From Paralvinella palmiformis (lineage: Eukaryota; Annelida; Polychaeta; Terebellida; Alvinellidae): 64,000 bases of DNA. The notes beneath the pieces are model-generated. The model made no database searches, was not told where the DNA came from, and was given only the letters and a program-made list of their open reading frames with translations. Location of the stretch: contig JAODUP010001289.1 of assembly GCA_025642065.1 (NCBI GenBank), positions 35,001 to 99,000 on the forward strand, in the 5' to 3' direction. Shown here one piece after another: positions 26,082-37,795 of the stretch (positions within the stretch are counted from its first letter, which is position 1; each line of letters opens with the position of its first letter). Made by a program: the position numbers and the translations under genes.

Positions 26082-26760
26082 ATGATAATGATGATAATAA
26101 TAATAATAATGTGGACTTATTCAAGGTCCCTTGACAATCGGGAGTCATTTAAAGCCAGGGTACAATAAAAACCCTAATTATGATTTGCCTAAACCCACTT
26201 CTTATTTATTATTTCGTCTAGAGAAGCAGGTCTTCTCTTTTAACAGAAACCTATTTAATTATCTCTAGTCAAAACTAGTCATTATATATTCACCATATTT
26301 TATCAAATTAAACACCATTTTTAGGTTAAGAATCTGATTTGATTTTACATTTATACTTGACTATTTACACTAGTACATTTTAGCTTATAAATAGCTTTTA
26401 TCCACGCCAGTAATCCGGTTTATTAACCTTTTACTAAAGATTCCTTAATATGATTTTATTTGCAAACGTGCTAGGACACTGAATGGCCTAAATTGTGCCG
26501 ATGTGTCGTTAAGCAACATTCATCCATCCATCCACCCACCTAAACCCACTTAGATGTGAGGAATGATCAGTATATAATACTATTAGTTAATAGAAAGACA
26601 CCTCTGAACAGGTGAGCTCGAAGAATAGATTTAAACTTTACGAGAGATGGTGCACTTCTATTCTCCATCATTGGTAAACTCTTTCACATAACGGACACTG
26701 ATCTATTAAACACAAAATGACTTGAGCCGAAGTTGTAAAAAGAGCTTTTGATGTCAAGAA
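26082..26760 (+). repeat. older dispersed repeat interrupted by a younger insertion
   Basis: Begins with AAT/GAT units (26082-26111) followed by text related to the 11848 repeat, and continues after the insertion at 26201-26538 with GAACAGGTGAGCTCGAAGAATAGATTTAAA, which parallels 12015-12050. Diverged; class unknown. Confidence 0.45.
26201..26538 (+). mobile_element. 338-bp retroelement insertion with 13-bp target-site duplication
   Basis: The exact 13-mer cctaaacccactt occurs at 26188-26200 and 26539-26551. The inserted 338 bp ends with ggacactgaatggcctaaat, tgtgccgatgtg and a CATC-repeat tail. The same end occurs reversed at 39062-39116. A short tail repeat with a direct duplication fits insertion of a 5'-truncated non-LTR element or a SINE using its 3' end. 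Confidence 0.7.
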
Positions 26761-26782
26761 TGGATTTAGACATCGGATATTC

Positions 26783-26904
26783 TGATGATGATTGATGTTT
26801 TATGGGCCGAGCGACCTCCGAAGGTAATGAAGCGAAGTCAAAGATGAAACACGCCGAGATTCGAACACGGGTGATAGTGATATGTGGTCCAACACGCTAC
26901 CGCG
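26783..26904 (-). mobile_element. SINE, family A, internally shortened
   Basis: Complement of the family A body (tgatgttttatgggccgagc, gacctccgaaggtaatgaag) and head (GATTCGAACACGGGTG, CAACACGCTACCGC). The ttgtgcac part of the body is missing. Confidence 0.75.
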
Positions 26905-28015
26905 GATATTCTGAAGAAATAGTCGCCAGGTAAATTGATTATTAATATTATTTTTCATGCTATTCATACACATATACACTTTTCAAAAATTATAATAGGA
27001 TATAGTCCTCATATCGGTTGTTTTGCAACAAATCTTTGGGGACAAATGGAAAAAAATAAAATTGATATGTTTTGAGCAACATATTGAAAATAATTGTATG
27101 TAAATACTCGCGATTAAGTCGATTTTTGAGGAGGGAAAAGGGAGTTCTCGGAAGCACCTCGACTTATCTGCACGTCATATTTCCTACCAGCTGAAGGAAA
27201 GATATTTTGGGCCATCCTTACACACAACACTATAGGATTCAACCCAATAAGAGCCAGAGTCGGACCAAAATCGTCACATCACTGCCTATTAATCCATCAT
27301 TATTCAATAAATAACGATTAATGTTCACCAAACTATTACATTAACTATGAGCTAATGGCTTTTAATTTCATCTTGATTTTATAAACGAAAAATTATTAAA
27401 AGACGTGACAGACGACAACTAACGATTCACGTGTGCACCATGGAACTGCTGATCACGAGATTCAGTAATTGGAATGTACTTGTTCATCGATTAATTGCAC
27501 AAAGATCCTTTAAAAGCAGCATCAATTTGTGTATTCCTCACTTCTTACGCAACATCAGTGATTTGTTCAGAAATGTTTCAACCAAACCATCACAATGGAG
27601 CACCTTGTGGCATATGCATGCTCTACATCCCAGTTACAAGGGGGCTAAACTCTCACCAGATCAGTTGTTTATTGTCACAGACTCTATGACCCCTGGGAGT
27701 TTCTTCCCAATTTCTTCCCGGAAGAAAGGTTTTCTTCCCGGTAAAACCCCTTTTTTTAAATTCTGGCGAAGACAAGTCTCTGCATTTCTTTGCCACATTT
27801 CTTGCACATTGCCTGACATCCTGCTTTCCACACAACTTTAAGTCTTATCAAAGTATAACCACAAACATTTCTATTTTCTGCCACACATTATGAGGCTGAC
27901 AAGTATCAATACATACAGATAAATGACCAGCTATGGATTACACAATACTGTAGTTTCAAAAGTTTCATGGTCAGGTTTTGTTTCTGGTATGTATTCAGAT
28001 ACCTAAAGTGAATCT
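26905..28015. other. intergenic; possible zinc-finger scrap on the minus strand
   Basis: A minus-strand reading at about 27840-27760 gives a short Cys-rich text (CKKCGKEMQRLV) that resembles the BED-type finger of hAT transposases, followed by stops. The 136-codon plus ORF at 27431 has no recognisable domain. I do not call a gene. Confidence 0.3.
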
Positions 28016-28380
28016 GGTTTTGGTTTTGTTGTTCGGGGAGAAGCCCCAGGCTGTCGCTTAATCAGCACAGCCTCTATGTTGGAGTGGTTGAGAAACCTCC
28101 TCCCCCACCACTCACAGGGGAGCAGTACGGATAAGATGGAGCCGAAATACCCTGAGGGTGGTCACTGCCAGAGTGTTTTACGACCTCAGGGGGTTTTTAA
28201 CGTCCCCCTTTATTTTAAATAATTCAGTGGAGACGGCAGCGCCATTTAACGTGGTCAGCCACCCACGATGTAGTGAGCCGAGAAATTAATCCCATGAAAA
28301 GTTTCGACCTCTTACAGGGTACGAACCTGCGACCGTTGGCACCAAGTGCCGGGTGCTTAACCGCTAGGCCACCGGAGCAA
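28016..28380 (-). mobile_element. tRNA-derived SINE, family B, full length with 11-bp TSD
   Basis: The direct repeat aaagtgaatct flanks it at 28005-28015 and 28381-28391. On the minus strand it starts with GCTCCGGTGGCCTAGCGGTTAAGC (A box) and the B box GGTTCGTACCC, then a body of about 290 bp (tggctgaccacgttaaatgg, gccgtctccactgaattatt, cctcagggtatttcggctcc) ending in CAAAA units. The complete structure makes this the reference copy in the window. Confidence 0.9.
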
Positions 28381-28384
28381 AAAG

Positions 28385-28901
28385 TGAATCTATGTCAATG
28401 CTCACCTTATATACCTATACTGCTTAACTTTAACTCATTGATCCCCTACATAGAAAAGATCTGACGTCACGTGTCTGATCATCTCCAAATTCATCCAATT
28501 TACGACATTGAAGCAGCGTGGCTTCACTTGACCAACCATAGATTTAGACGAATTGTCACTCATTAGTACGACTGTGATACCATGTTGAAATCTAATTGCA
28601 ATTATAAATTATTATTATATAATTATAAATAAATGTAAAAATAATTATCTAGCATAAGTAACAATTGATTTTAAATTTTAAAAAAAATTGTATTTAATCG
28701 ATAAAAATAAATGGAATAATCGATAAAAAAAATTGTCACAAAAATCAATAAACCGTAATAAAAGTACAAAAAATGTTAACAGTGACTTAAATAGATTGAC
28801 AAAACCAAGAACTTTCAGTAAGTCATTCATTATTCGGAATATTTAGTGGGTCTATCATTACTATCATAGCGGAGGCGGGTTTGATGGTAAATTGCACCTG
28901 G
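28385..28901. other. AT-rich intergenic stretch
   Basis: Very AT-rich between 28600 and 28760. The string TGACGTCACGTG at 28462-28473 combines CRE and E-box cores but has no gene beside it. Confidence 0.4.
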
Positions 28902-29006
28902 TCAATAATTTTTGCGTCGCTTCAGGCGCAGTTCCTTTATCTTTTTGCGTCTCTCATCTGAATTTCGCGGGGATCCGGCAAAAAGCCTCGTAGAATCAAC
29001 ACTCAT
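28902..29006 (-). CDS. possible small ORF, 34 residues, very basic C-terminus
   Basis: ATG at 29006-29004, TGA at 28904-28902. The peptide starts MSVDSTRLFAGSPRN and ends in ERRKKIKELRLKRRK-NY. Its base composition is less AT-rich than the flanks. No splice partner was found and no family is recognised. It may be a first exon or a chance ORF. Confidence 0.2.
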   Translation of the reverse strand: MSVDSTRLFAGSPRNSDERRKKIKELRLKRRKNY

Positions 29007-29059
29007 TATTAAAAAATAACCCCAGGTATGTTATCGACTCGTTTAGGATAACAAAATAT

Positions 29060-29570
29060 CCACCAACATGTTACGTTGGTCTTTTTAGACATCTACCACA
29101 ATGTGGTGAAGCCAAAAAGGATCAGATCTTGTTATAACCTTTCAAATAAAACAAAAAAAACATTTGAGAATTGGGAACATGCCGATATTCAGCCATGGGT
29201 GAATGTTCCAAATTTTTCAATGAATGCGAGACATTTGATCCATAGCCAAGTAACCAATGATACATAGGGCTGTGGGTAGTGTTCACTGAAGGGTGCACCT
29301 ATCTTGTGAAAACCAAAATGCAAAAAAACTGGAAAATCTGTGACATCAGTCAATATAGAGGAAAAAGTTCTGAGAATATTGTTCTAAATAGCACTGAAGC
29401 CATTTAAACATTTCCCCAACAGACAAAACACATCTCCCAATTAGGAGAAAAACACATAATGGTCAGAGGCATCAAAATCTAGGAGCGGTAATACTGCCAG
29501 AACTTGATCAATTGAAATTGTATCAATTTTCAACGAAAACAGACCGCTGAAGTGCTAAAATGTAAATGTT
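29060..29570. other. intergenic, nothing recognised
   Basis: A 63-codon plus ORF at 29076 has no recognised content. Confidence 0.4.
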
Positions 29571-29597
29571 GCTGTTTTACGGCCACTTTTGTGCAGA
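29571..29597 (-). mobile_element. SINE family A 3'-end fragment
   Basis: Only gctgttttacggccactttt and gtgcag of the family A end remain. Confidence 0.5.
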
Positions 29598-29682
29598 TAT
29601 ACGGACAAAAAAACACCCGTACAAAAACCACACAGATAAAAACTCACCTGAATATAAACAACCACGTGTGGCTGACCACACC

Positions 29683-29917
29683 GTGGTGGTTGACCACGTT
29701 AAGTGGCGCTGCCGTCTCCACTGAATTATTTAAAATAAAGGGGGACGTTAAACTCCCTGGCGACGTAAAACACTCTGGTAGTGACCACCCTCAGGGTATT
29801 TCGGCCCCACCTTTCCGTACTGCTCCGCTGTGAGTGGTGAGGGAGTTTCTCAACCACTCCAACATAGAGGCTATGCTGAATAAGCGACAGCCTGGGGATT
29901 TTCCCCGAACAACAAAA
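29683..29917 (+). mobile_element. SINE, family B, 5'-truncated
   Basis: Plus-strand copy of the family B body without the tRNA head: tgaccacgttaagtggcgct, gccgtctccactgaattatt, tcagggtatttcggccccac, gctgaataagcgacagcctg, then ACAAAAC units. Confidence 0.85.
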
Positions 29918-29919
29918 CA

Positions 29920-30820
29920 AACAAACAACAACCCCGAACAAAAACCACCCTATGGTTATATTCATTGTCATAACACAAAATAACACCGCCAGTTTATATT
30001 CTTATGTGCATGTTTGTATCATTTTACCTCAGACATACATACACAGGACACATGCACTCATTCTCCAGTCAAAAATGATATACATATTTCAAATGTCACC
30101 TTTGATTCAATTCCATCGAATGCAGTCTCCTAGTCCCCTCAGGGTGTCTTGCATGGATTTGTGACCATCAGTGATACTTGTGCAGAGGTTGTGAAGCTTC
30201 TGCTGCAGTTGTGTTGTGGAACGATGCACCCGCTTCCTGAGTTGTTATCCACGGGAATCGAGAAGAATGGCCACCTGAACGTTGTTTCGGTCTTTTCAAA
30301 AATTGTCTATGATATTCCATATATTGGGTGAGAACAACCAACGAGTGGTTCGAATGAGTTATTCCCGGATTCACAAATGTGGCTTGTTCTGGATACGCCA
30401 CAGAGGGTTACACTCCGCAGTTCGGGAGGAAATAATGGTGCTATGCGACACATCTTCATGGGAGGAATCAAAAGTTGCTTCACTTTTAGCTTCATTTGAT
30501 TGCATTTTGCGTGGCTTCTAGCCTTAATTGTTTGAACCCAAAAATCTGTGTTTCTTTTATATTTTATCACACATTTTCATGTACATACAAACAGACACAA
30601 TAGCCATACATTTTCAATTGCATTTACTAAGAAATGATGAATATCGTATACAAAACCATAAAATACAAGAAAATATAGCTGCACTTCAGTATTTTCTTCA
30701 AAAAATAAAAAGGGTGTTTTTTTCCATCTCCTTGCTAAGGGGGGGGCGTTGTGTCCGCTGTTTTTTTTTATCCAGGTGGTTTTAATCCGGGTGTTTTTCT
30801 TTCGGAGGATTTGGTCCTAC
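29920..30820. other. intergenic; possible decayed transposase scrap
   Basis: Minus-strand ORFs at 30168-30401 and 30307-30570 are free of simple repeats but show no motif I can name. The region could be a decayed Tc1-type element; evidence is weak. Confidence 0.25.
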
Positions 30821-30980
30821 ATTGTTTTGTGCACAAGGTAAGCTAAATGGGCCTAGTGACTTCCAACGGTAATGAGGTGAAGTGAAAGATGAAACACCCT
30901 AATGAAATAGCCAGGCTGGGGTTTGAACCCTGCTACTATGGATCTGAGGACCAACCACACTGTTATGTGCCGAATATTAA
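30821..30980 (-). mobile_element. SINE, family A body with variant head
   Basis: Complement of ttgtgcacaaggtaagctaa, ggtaatgaggtgaagtgaaa, gatgaaacacc, then B box GGGTTTGAACCC in a head like that of the 9625 copy. Confidence 0.7.
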
Positions 30981-30999
30981 GATTTGCTAAGATAAATAT

Positions 31000-32600
31000 T
31001 CAATAAATATTTGCTTATTGGACAGCAATTGGACAAAGGTTTTGTAAGTACAGATAAAGCAATCAATTTGAAACATTCACGTAATTCTTCAGAACATTAC
31101 GATCCAAAGGGCGGCTTTCATGGATCTGACGAAAATATCCAGAGACAACGACTAATTCACTGTCATTGTATCTGAGCTGATCAGAACATCCCGACACTTC
31201 CTGACAAACGATGCGGGCATAAGGTCAGCTGTGGAGAAAGCATCTGTGGGCCTTTTAAACTACTTGAGATCAGTCTCTCTAGGAGTTAACTATATCAATC
31301 GTGGTCATGCAGGACACTTCCACCAATGATGTACCCTGTGATGAGCTGGTGGAGAGGAACCTATCACATACATAGAGTAAACATCTTCTTAGCAGTGTTT
31401 GGCACTCAATATCTCCACAGGTATTAATTCCAAAATGGATGAATTCGTTTTTATGAAGCCATTTTCTCTATTTGTTTTCTATTTTAGAAAACAAACTGAC
31501 TGAGCACACCAAGCAGCAGAAGGTAATTTTATGTGTAATAAATCACAGTTTATTGGCGTTTAAACCAAATCTGTACAATCAACAAATAACAATAACAATA
31601 TGGCCAACTTGAAGCAAAAGGACAAACACAAGACGAAGTATTATTCACTGGATGGACGGACACACGTGAACACATACACACAGGTGCACACACATGCATG
31701 CACATATAAACACATTAATACTTCTAATTCAGGTAAAAACATTGCAACTTTCCAGCCAACTTCAACATCATCACAGTAACTGGCAAGTCATGGTGTGTTT
31801 GTGTGTATGTGCGTGTGTGTGTCCATCTATATATCCCTGTCTGTCTCCCTTTGTGCATGTATACAGTGCATATATTTCTGCATAACCATGTGTATAAACA
31901 TAAACAGTTACCAACAATCCTTTACCAGATCCAAGGAACAGGTCTGCACCGAATACAATGCTACTGAAAGATACATTGCGCTTATAAAACCCCCAGAAGA
32001 CAATAATTATTATATGCTGAGCCAATCAAGCATTTGAATTTAAAGCTGAATACACATTTGTGTGAGGTGTATACATTGCCTACAACTTATAAAAACATCT
32101 TTGTAACAGCTCAGAAACAAACAAAACAATTTCTAATGTTTTCAAGGCAAACCCCGGCCCAAGAAAGGCAGAAAATCATGGAAAAAAATTAAATAAATTA
32201 GTGCACTAAATCACAGACGGATGAATAAATACTAAGGTGTCTCACGTACAGACCTGAACCAGACAGTGAGTGTGGTTATAAAGAAATCAAAGCCCATCAC
32301 ACTAACACTGTATCGAAATGAAAAAAGACGGCACACTGACCACAGTAACATTTGTTAGACAAATGGTGAAGCTTGTATGGAAGGCTAGTCATTTGAACTT
32401 CTCATGTTGTACGCAAGCAAGGGAAAGACCATGTGCAATGGAAAAACAAAGGTTCAGATATCTGTTGGTACAACCGTAGGACTACAAGCACTGTTAGAAA
32501 CAGATTTTAAGTAAGAGGTTACAAGCCTGATAAATAAAGGTTGCGCAAGATTTCCTAAACGAGGAGTACAATCCGGGTTTGTCAAGTTTGGATGACAACA
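31000..32600. other. intergenic and likely 3' flank of FEM1
   Basis: No gene found. A plus-strand tttatt at 31548 would read AATAAA for the minus-strand FEM1 transcript about 1 kb after its stop. Short AC/TG runs occur at 31660-31700 and 31795-31822. Confidence 0.35.
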
Positions 32601-32607
32601 ATAGACT

Positions 32608-35554
32608 TTAATGCATTTCAACAAACTTGTACATCCTGTTTGGAATACGCCCTTTATACTGAATGCCCTCCTCAATAATGGTCCTTGCTGCCAGACACTG
32701 CAGTGTAACGTATTGCAGTGGGCTGCTAATTTCAGAAATGCCGACACCGGAGAGCAGCTGATATGGCGTTTTGTGCTCCTGGTTACAGCAGTCATGATGG
32801 GACCCTGCCTCTAGAAGCATTCGGACAATTTCCGTTGTACATGGCTTATTACTTGCAGCAACATGGAGAGCTGTGTCTCCATCCTGGTCAACAGCATCAA
32901 CTGGAGCAGCAACGTCAAGCAGCAGTCGGACGACATCTGCAGAAGGGAAGCTACAAACTGGGTATCGCCCAACAGTAGTTGTGTTCCTTGAACAAGCCAG
33001 GTGAAGCAGGGTGTAACCACGAAGACCGCACGGTTTCGTTTTCACCAGATCATAAACCATCTTGCGGAAGGTGAACCGCTCTTCTTTGCTGAGCTGGGAC
33101 TCAATCTTACAGAGGAGTGATGTCAAATGCAAGATAATGATGAGCAGGCGGTTTAGACTAGCCACATCTTTATCTGGTGTTGATGAGGAATCCTTCATCT
33201 GCTTGTTTCCTCGTTCCATTTCAGTGACTGCCTTTCTGTAGACGGTGACCATATCATCGAAAGACACGTGGTGTACCTTTTTGTGCCTGCTTTCCGTCAT
33301 CATGTAGGAGAACAGTTCTGCAAATGAAAGAAAACTACTCTGTGTCATTGGGCTAAGTGGCTCGAGGATCTTCTGCTGCATGTCCAAAGCATACATCCAA
33401 AGTGTTACACATCTGTCAAATTTTCCAATGTCCGCATACACTGCCCCCCTGTAGCGAATATAGTAGGACGTATCAGGATGCGCGGGACCGAGGATGCGCT
33501 CTCTAACCAGTAGTGCCTGCATTCTCATTGCATCCGGATCCGACACAATGTTGTTAAGGTCTTCCTCGGTTCTAAACTCTGTAGCATTTTCATATGCTGC
33601 CACCGGAGAGGTATGACTAGACTTCTCTGGCATATTTTCACCAATTCGTTCACTGAGTGCCATTCTCCAGTACTTCAATGCACCTGACATGTCTCTTTTC
33701 TTGTCCACGTAGGTTGCACCCAACAGCTCCAAGGCTTCCACCTTCTGCACCGGTGCACAGTATTCACGACGTATAAGATACTCCACTACTCTGGTGTGTC
33801 CAGTAACAGCAGCTGCAATCAGCGGTGTCATCCCATAGGAATCTTTCTCCATTGCAGCATCATTTTGCAACAGGAGCTTCATGATTTCAAGACTTCCTGA
33901 TTCAGCACAGTCATGTAATGCTGTGTTACCTAAAATGAACAAGAAATTATATCATTCTTAGTCAGTAAATCATTGACATCTCACCAATTGTTAACTCTTT
34001 AAGAGAAAAATATTCTCCAATTTCATAAATATTAGTTTTAATAAATTTCAAAATTTAACCATGGAATGAGTGAATATTGCACACCCTAGATTCTTTAAGT
34101 TTATGAAGCCTCTGCTCATGAACAACTTAAAAAGTACAGCATTGTCAGTTTTCAACATTTTCCAATTTTTATCATGCAGACTCCATGTCATACTGCTATG
34201 CATGAACACTGTCTGAACAGAAATCTGTAATTCCCAAAATGATAGAATTCCTGTCATCTAATGCAAGTGATCACTCATGATGAAGGCCATATAATGATAT
34301 AATAAAAGTGTGGAAACAATATCATCAGCCGTTACTATGAAAACGAAACATCAGATCATTAGAAACCCTGAATGAAGTCTAACATTAATTTGCTTCATTT
34401 ATACTATAGGCATTTTAATCAAACTGGCCACACTGGTCATCCAACAATGCTTACCAGTTAAAAACATAAAAAATGTGCTAGTGCCAACCCTTCAGCAGAA
34501 CATTAAATATGTGCCTTTTTAGACTTAATATGTATTACTAGCCATGCTAGTTACAACTTTTATGAACCACAGCTGGTGTATAAACTAGGCCCTTTATAGA
34601 AACATTGTTGGTTTCTACAGAGTTTAGGACCAATCCAAATTTCAATGGATTTCAAGGTTGGTTTCACTTTCTTTCAGTATTATATATATTTCAATCTCCC
34701 CGCTGTCATTACTTCCTCCACAGAGAGACACAGATCTTAATCTGATGACTGCCAAGCTGGTACTTTGTTAAGATATGAGAGAAATTAAAACTACATATAG
34801 ACCTAACAGACTCTCACTCTGTGAGACCTATGTGTAGTTTTATTTTCTGTTACAGAGTGGGTTGGTGATCACAGTCCACCGATAGTAAGACTGTGTGTAA
34901 CATATCAGCATAATAAACTGTACATCTAATATAGTCTACATTAAACACAGGCTATATTACAAACAAACTACTGAAATAAAATGTATGCAACCTTTCAGAC
35001 TCTTTCTGTTGATATTGGCTCCTTTGTTGATGAGAAACTTCACAATATTATAATGGCCCTTGTAACAAGAAATCATCAGAGACGTATGGCCATGGCGATT
35101 GGCTATTTCTATATCTGCGCCATTGTCTATGAGAAATTTAACTATATCGAAATGTCCGTCGAAACATGCAGCACGCAACGGTGTGGAATTGGTATACGTC
35201 GTGTTGTTTACTTTAGCGCCGCACTTCAGCAAGAATTTGACAACATCCAGGTGACCCGCCGCTGCCGCGCACCACAGAGGGGGCGCCCCCTCGATATTTT
35301 CTCCGTCGAATGTCACCGAACCAACTGTCTCAACGTCAGCGCCACAATTCTCGACGAGGAACTCTACTACGCCGATGTGTCCGTTCTTTGACGCCATAAT
35401 CAAAGGTGTAGCCCCATTCATTTTTGACTGAACCAATTTTGACACTTCGTCTTTTGGGGCGAGGGTCGAGAAAACCCCGTAAACGATCCAGTTTTCCATC
35501 TCGCGCCGCATTGTACACTTCCATTTTGATCTCCGTCTGTGAAGGAATACCCAT
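32608..35554 (-). CDS. FEM1: FEM1A/C-like ankyrin-repeat substrate receptor of CUL2 ubiquitin ligase
   Basis: Exon 1 is 35554-34992 and exon 2 is 33929-32608 (stop TAA). They join in phase 1 (AAAG|GTTGCA; ttttag|GTAAC). The N-terminal ankyrin array reads NGATPLIMASKNGH, IEGAPPLWCAAAAGHLDVVK, NSTPLRAACFDGHFDIVKFL, HGHTSLMISCYKGH, GNTALHDCAESGSLEIMKLL and YGMTPLIAAAVTGH. A helical middle carries ALELLGATYVDKKRD and GPAHPDTSYYIRYRGAVYAD, and two C-terminal ankyrins end VEMH. All of this is the FEM1 layout, nearer to A/C than to B. Length is about 627 residues after allowing for one frameshift near 35452-35459. FEM1 proteins read C-terminal degrons for CUL2-RING ligases. The 35554 start gives EIKMEVYNAARDGKL, matching the family N-terminus; 35524 is the alternative. 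Confidence 0.9.
32755..33929 (-). other. FEM1: FEM1 exon 2: helical middle and C-terminal ankyrin repeats
   Basis: This exon alone is open for over 430 codons with no defect. ANK text at its start (GNTALHDC) and near its end (DGDTALHVAASNKP, EIVRMLLEAGSHHDCCNQ) brackets the TPR-like helical part. Minor plus-strand ORFs here are shadows. Confidence 0.85.
33930..34991 (-). other. FEM1 intron 1
   Basis: Intron of 1062 nt with donor GTTGCA, which is weak beyond the GT, and acceptor ttcattttag. No exon, array or element is recognised within it. Confidence 0.75.
35452..35459 (-). other. FEM1: apparent frameshift in FEM1 exon 1 at a CCCCAAAA run
   Basis: The family-like N-terminus (VYNAARDGKLDRLRGFL) is in one frame, and the family-like text PKDEVSKLV...NGATPL is in the next. 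The switch fits one extra base in the run read CCCCAAAA on the minus strand. Confidence 0.7.
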
Positions 35555-35915
35555 AGCACTAGAAAACGCAAAAACTAATATAACTAACTCAAAACAAAGC
35601 CATAACGGCCAAAATACTTCTCCACCCACAAGAAATGACGTTATCGAGCAGTGAAACAATAACTACTTCCTGCTTCTTGCGCATGCGCCACTGTGAGCTA
35701 TATAGTACGAATCATTGACCTGAAAGAAAACCTACATTTTAGTCACGTCAGTAAGTGAGTAACTTAAACAAGCAGAACAGGTTTCTTTTGGGCAGCCTAA
35801 TTTTGTGTTCGTGTTGGTGTGTATGTGTGTGTGTCACCCACAAAGCGGTGCGTTCTAATTTTATGCTGTTTCATTAGTTAACAAGATTGCCTATTGCTGG
35901 TTTATGATTTGTGTC

Positions 35916-35970
35916 TCATATATATATATATATATATATTGTTTTGTCATTCATATATATTGTTTTGTCA

Positions 35971-36008
<38 letters not shown>
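35916..36008. repeat. AT arrays punctuated by attgttttgtcattc
   Basis: AT runs alternate with three copies of ttgttttgtca(ttc/ctg), giving a short higher-order repeat upstream of FEM1. Confidence 0.85.
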
Positions 36009-36011
<3 letters not shown>

Positions 36012-36102
36012 TTGTCACTGAACCCATATGGTGTTTAATAAAAAAATATAATGGAAACTGTCACTAAGTTGGAAATATTAATTGGGTGTAATTTACTAGA
36101 CA

Positions 36103-36388
36103 TATGGGTCAATTCCATTCAGTCAATTCCAATTCATCAAATGTATCGTTCCAATTCCGTTTTTACCGACTCTTATTACCTACTACTTTTTAACATAATT
36201 AAGTAGGCCTATAGGTACTCCGAGTACTGACTTGGAATACATGGAAGAAATATTTCCGAATTGAATAATTAAATGGTAAATTAATTTGTCGATTTAATTT
36301 TTGTAAGAAACTTCAATTCCAATTCAAAATTTATCAATTCCATTTCCTTTTTTAATAATCAATTCCGGAATTGAATTGACTCAATGTC
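36103..36388 (+). mobile_element. MITE-like element rich in GGAATTGA/TCAATTCC
   Basis: Starts ATGGGTCAATTCCATT and ends GGAATTGAATTGACTCAATG, so its ends are imperfect inverted repeats. The inside (tcaattcc, ggaagaaatatttc, gtaggaacttcaa variants) recurs at 47196, 51154 and 61193. Confidence 0.7.
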
Positions 36389-36867
36389 TGGGTGTAAGCA
36401 TATTCATTAACAATGGTAACTTCTTTGATCGTGTCCAAAATAGGGTACGTACAGAAATGTAGAAGGGCGTTCTATTCTCTCAGTTAATAATTACATTTTA
36501 CAAATTTTATAGAGTATATAAATAATCAAATATCAAGTGGTATATGTTTTAAACTAAATAACTAGAAATAGCCCAATATCACTGTCTATAGATTAAAGGC
36601 AGACTCGATCTGAAGTTGTCTCTGAAGTCACATTTTCGCTGCGTCCTGCTGATCCGAGGGAGGGGATTTTAAGAAAGTCTCGATTTCTTTGTCTCTGAAA
36701 AGTCCCGAATATGGCCAAAATGAGGGGCTTTTTCCTGTGTAAACACGGGAATCTTTTAATTCTTAGGTCAATGACAAAAAACAATAAAGATTTGTCTTCT
36801 TTAATTCAAACCATATATATAATAAAATAAATAAACAATGTATTTATTAACTATTCGAACTTCTAGG

Positions 36868-37130
36868 TCTCATAATAATAATAATAATAATGGCTGAAAT
36901 GACAGTTATTTTATGCGGCTTATAGCTACCTCGAATGAGGGAGACGCATATGGTTTGTAATTTACAGCTTCACCAAGGGAACTAATAGAGAAAACCTTGC
37001 CAGTTGCCTGGTTGGATGAAAAACTCCTTCTATAGTGCTATGGTCAATCTTCGAACCTCCGACCTCCCGCACGGTGTGACCATAACCATGGGTAAATAGT
37101 CCCACAATCAACCCATGAGGCCATAGAGGT
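36868..37130 (-). mobile_element. tRNA-derived SINE, family C, near full length
   Basis: (ATA)n at 36868-36890, then gaatgagggagacgcatatg, aaaaccttgccagttgcctg, and the minus-strand head with GGAGGTTCGAAGATT (B box) and GGCCTCATGGGTTGATTGTG. The copy at 15557 is older; the one at 49419 is similar. Confidence 0.75.
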
Positions 37131-37356
37131 GGTCTATATAACAATATATAATCTGTGGTGATTTATTAGGGGAATGGTCAATGGCACAGCTAAAGAATTT
37201 ATATATTCTATATCATTTTAAATACGCATGCATGTTTAGACCTAGCTGTTTAAAAAGTTTTAAAATATAAAAGTCGGGGAAGTGCTGGAAAAGACAGTGA
37301 GCACCTCGGCCAAAATGGACCCCTATGCTACACTGTACCTGCTGCACAATATATAG

Positions 37357-37542
37357 TGATGATGATGATTGATGTTTTACGGCCACTTTTGTGCACAGGG
37401 TAGGTTAAATGGGCCGAGCGACCTCCAATGGTAATGAGGCGATGTCAAAGACGAAACAACCTTCAGATATGCCCACGCCGAGATTCAAACATGGGTGGTA
37501 GTGATCTGTGGTCCAACACGCTACCGCTAGACCACGGAGGCG
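37357..37542 (-). mobile_element. tRNA-derived SINE, family A, full length
   Basis: Minus strand: GCCTCCGTGGTCTAGCGGTAGCGTG (A box) and GTTTGAATCTC (B box), body with cctcattaccattggaggtc and cggcccatttaacctaccct, then gtgcacaaaagtggccgtaa and (ATC)n. About 186 bp with all parts, the best family A copy here. Confidence 0.9.
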
Positions 37543-37795
37543 TCCTGCACAATATATAGTAAAATTAACGGTAGTGGCATTTACAGACCCATCAGAGGAC
37601 ACTACTCAACATCGTTGTACTTTGTTTAGCGCACGTCGAAAACGGTGATTATAGTACATTTGTATTTTAGATAATTTTCTTAAAATAACAGATGTGACTT
37701 ATTATAAGTCCACATTTTCATAAATGGTCAGGGTATATAATTAGAAGTGTGATTAGTGTGGCAATTGTCTATAATTACTTTAGTGAAAAATTTAA

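Noticed and set aside
28462..28473. CRE plus E-box string as a promoter
   Set aside because: No gene begins nearby. An 8-bp CRE is expected about once per window by chance, and another occurs at 38026.
34981..35391. 136-codon plus-strand ORF
   Set aside because: Opposite strand of the FEM1 ankyrin exon.
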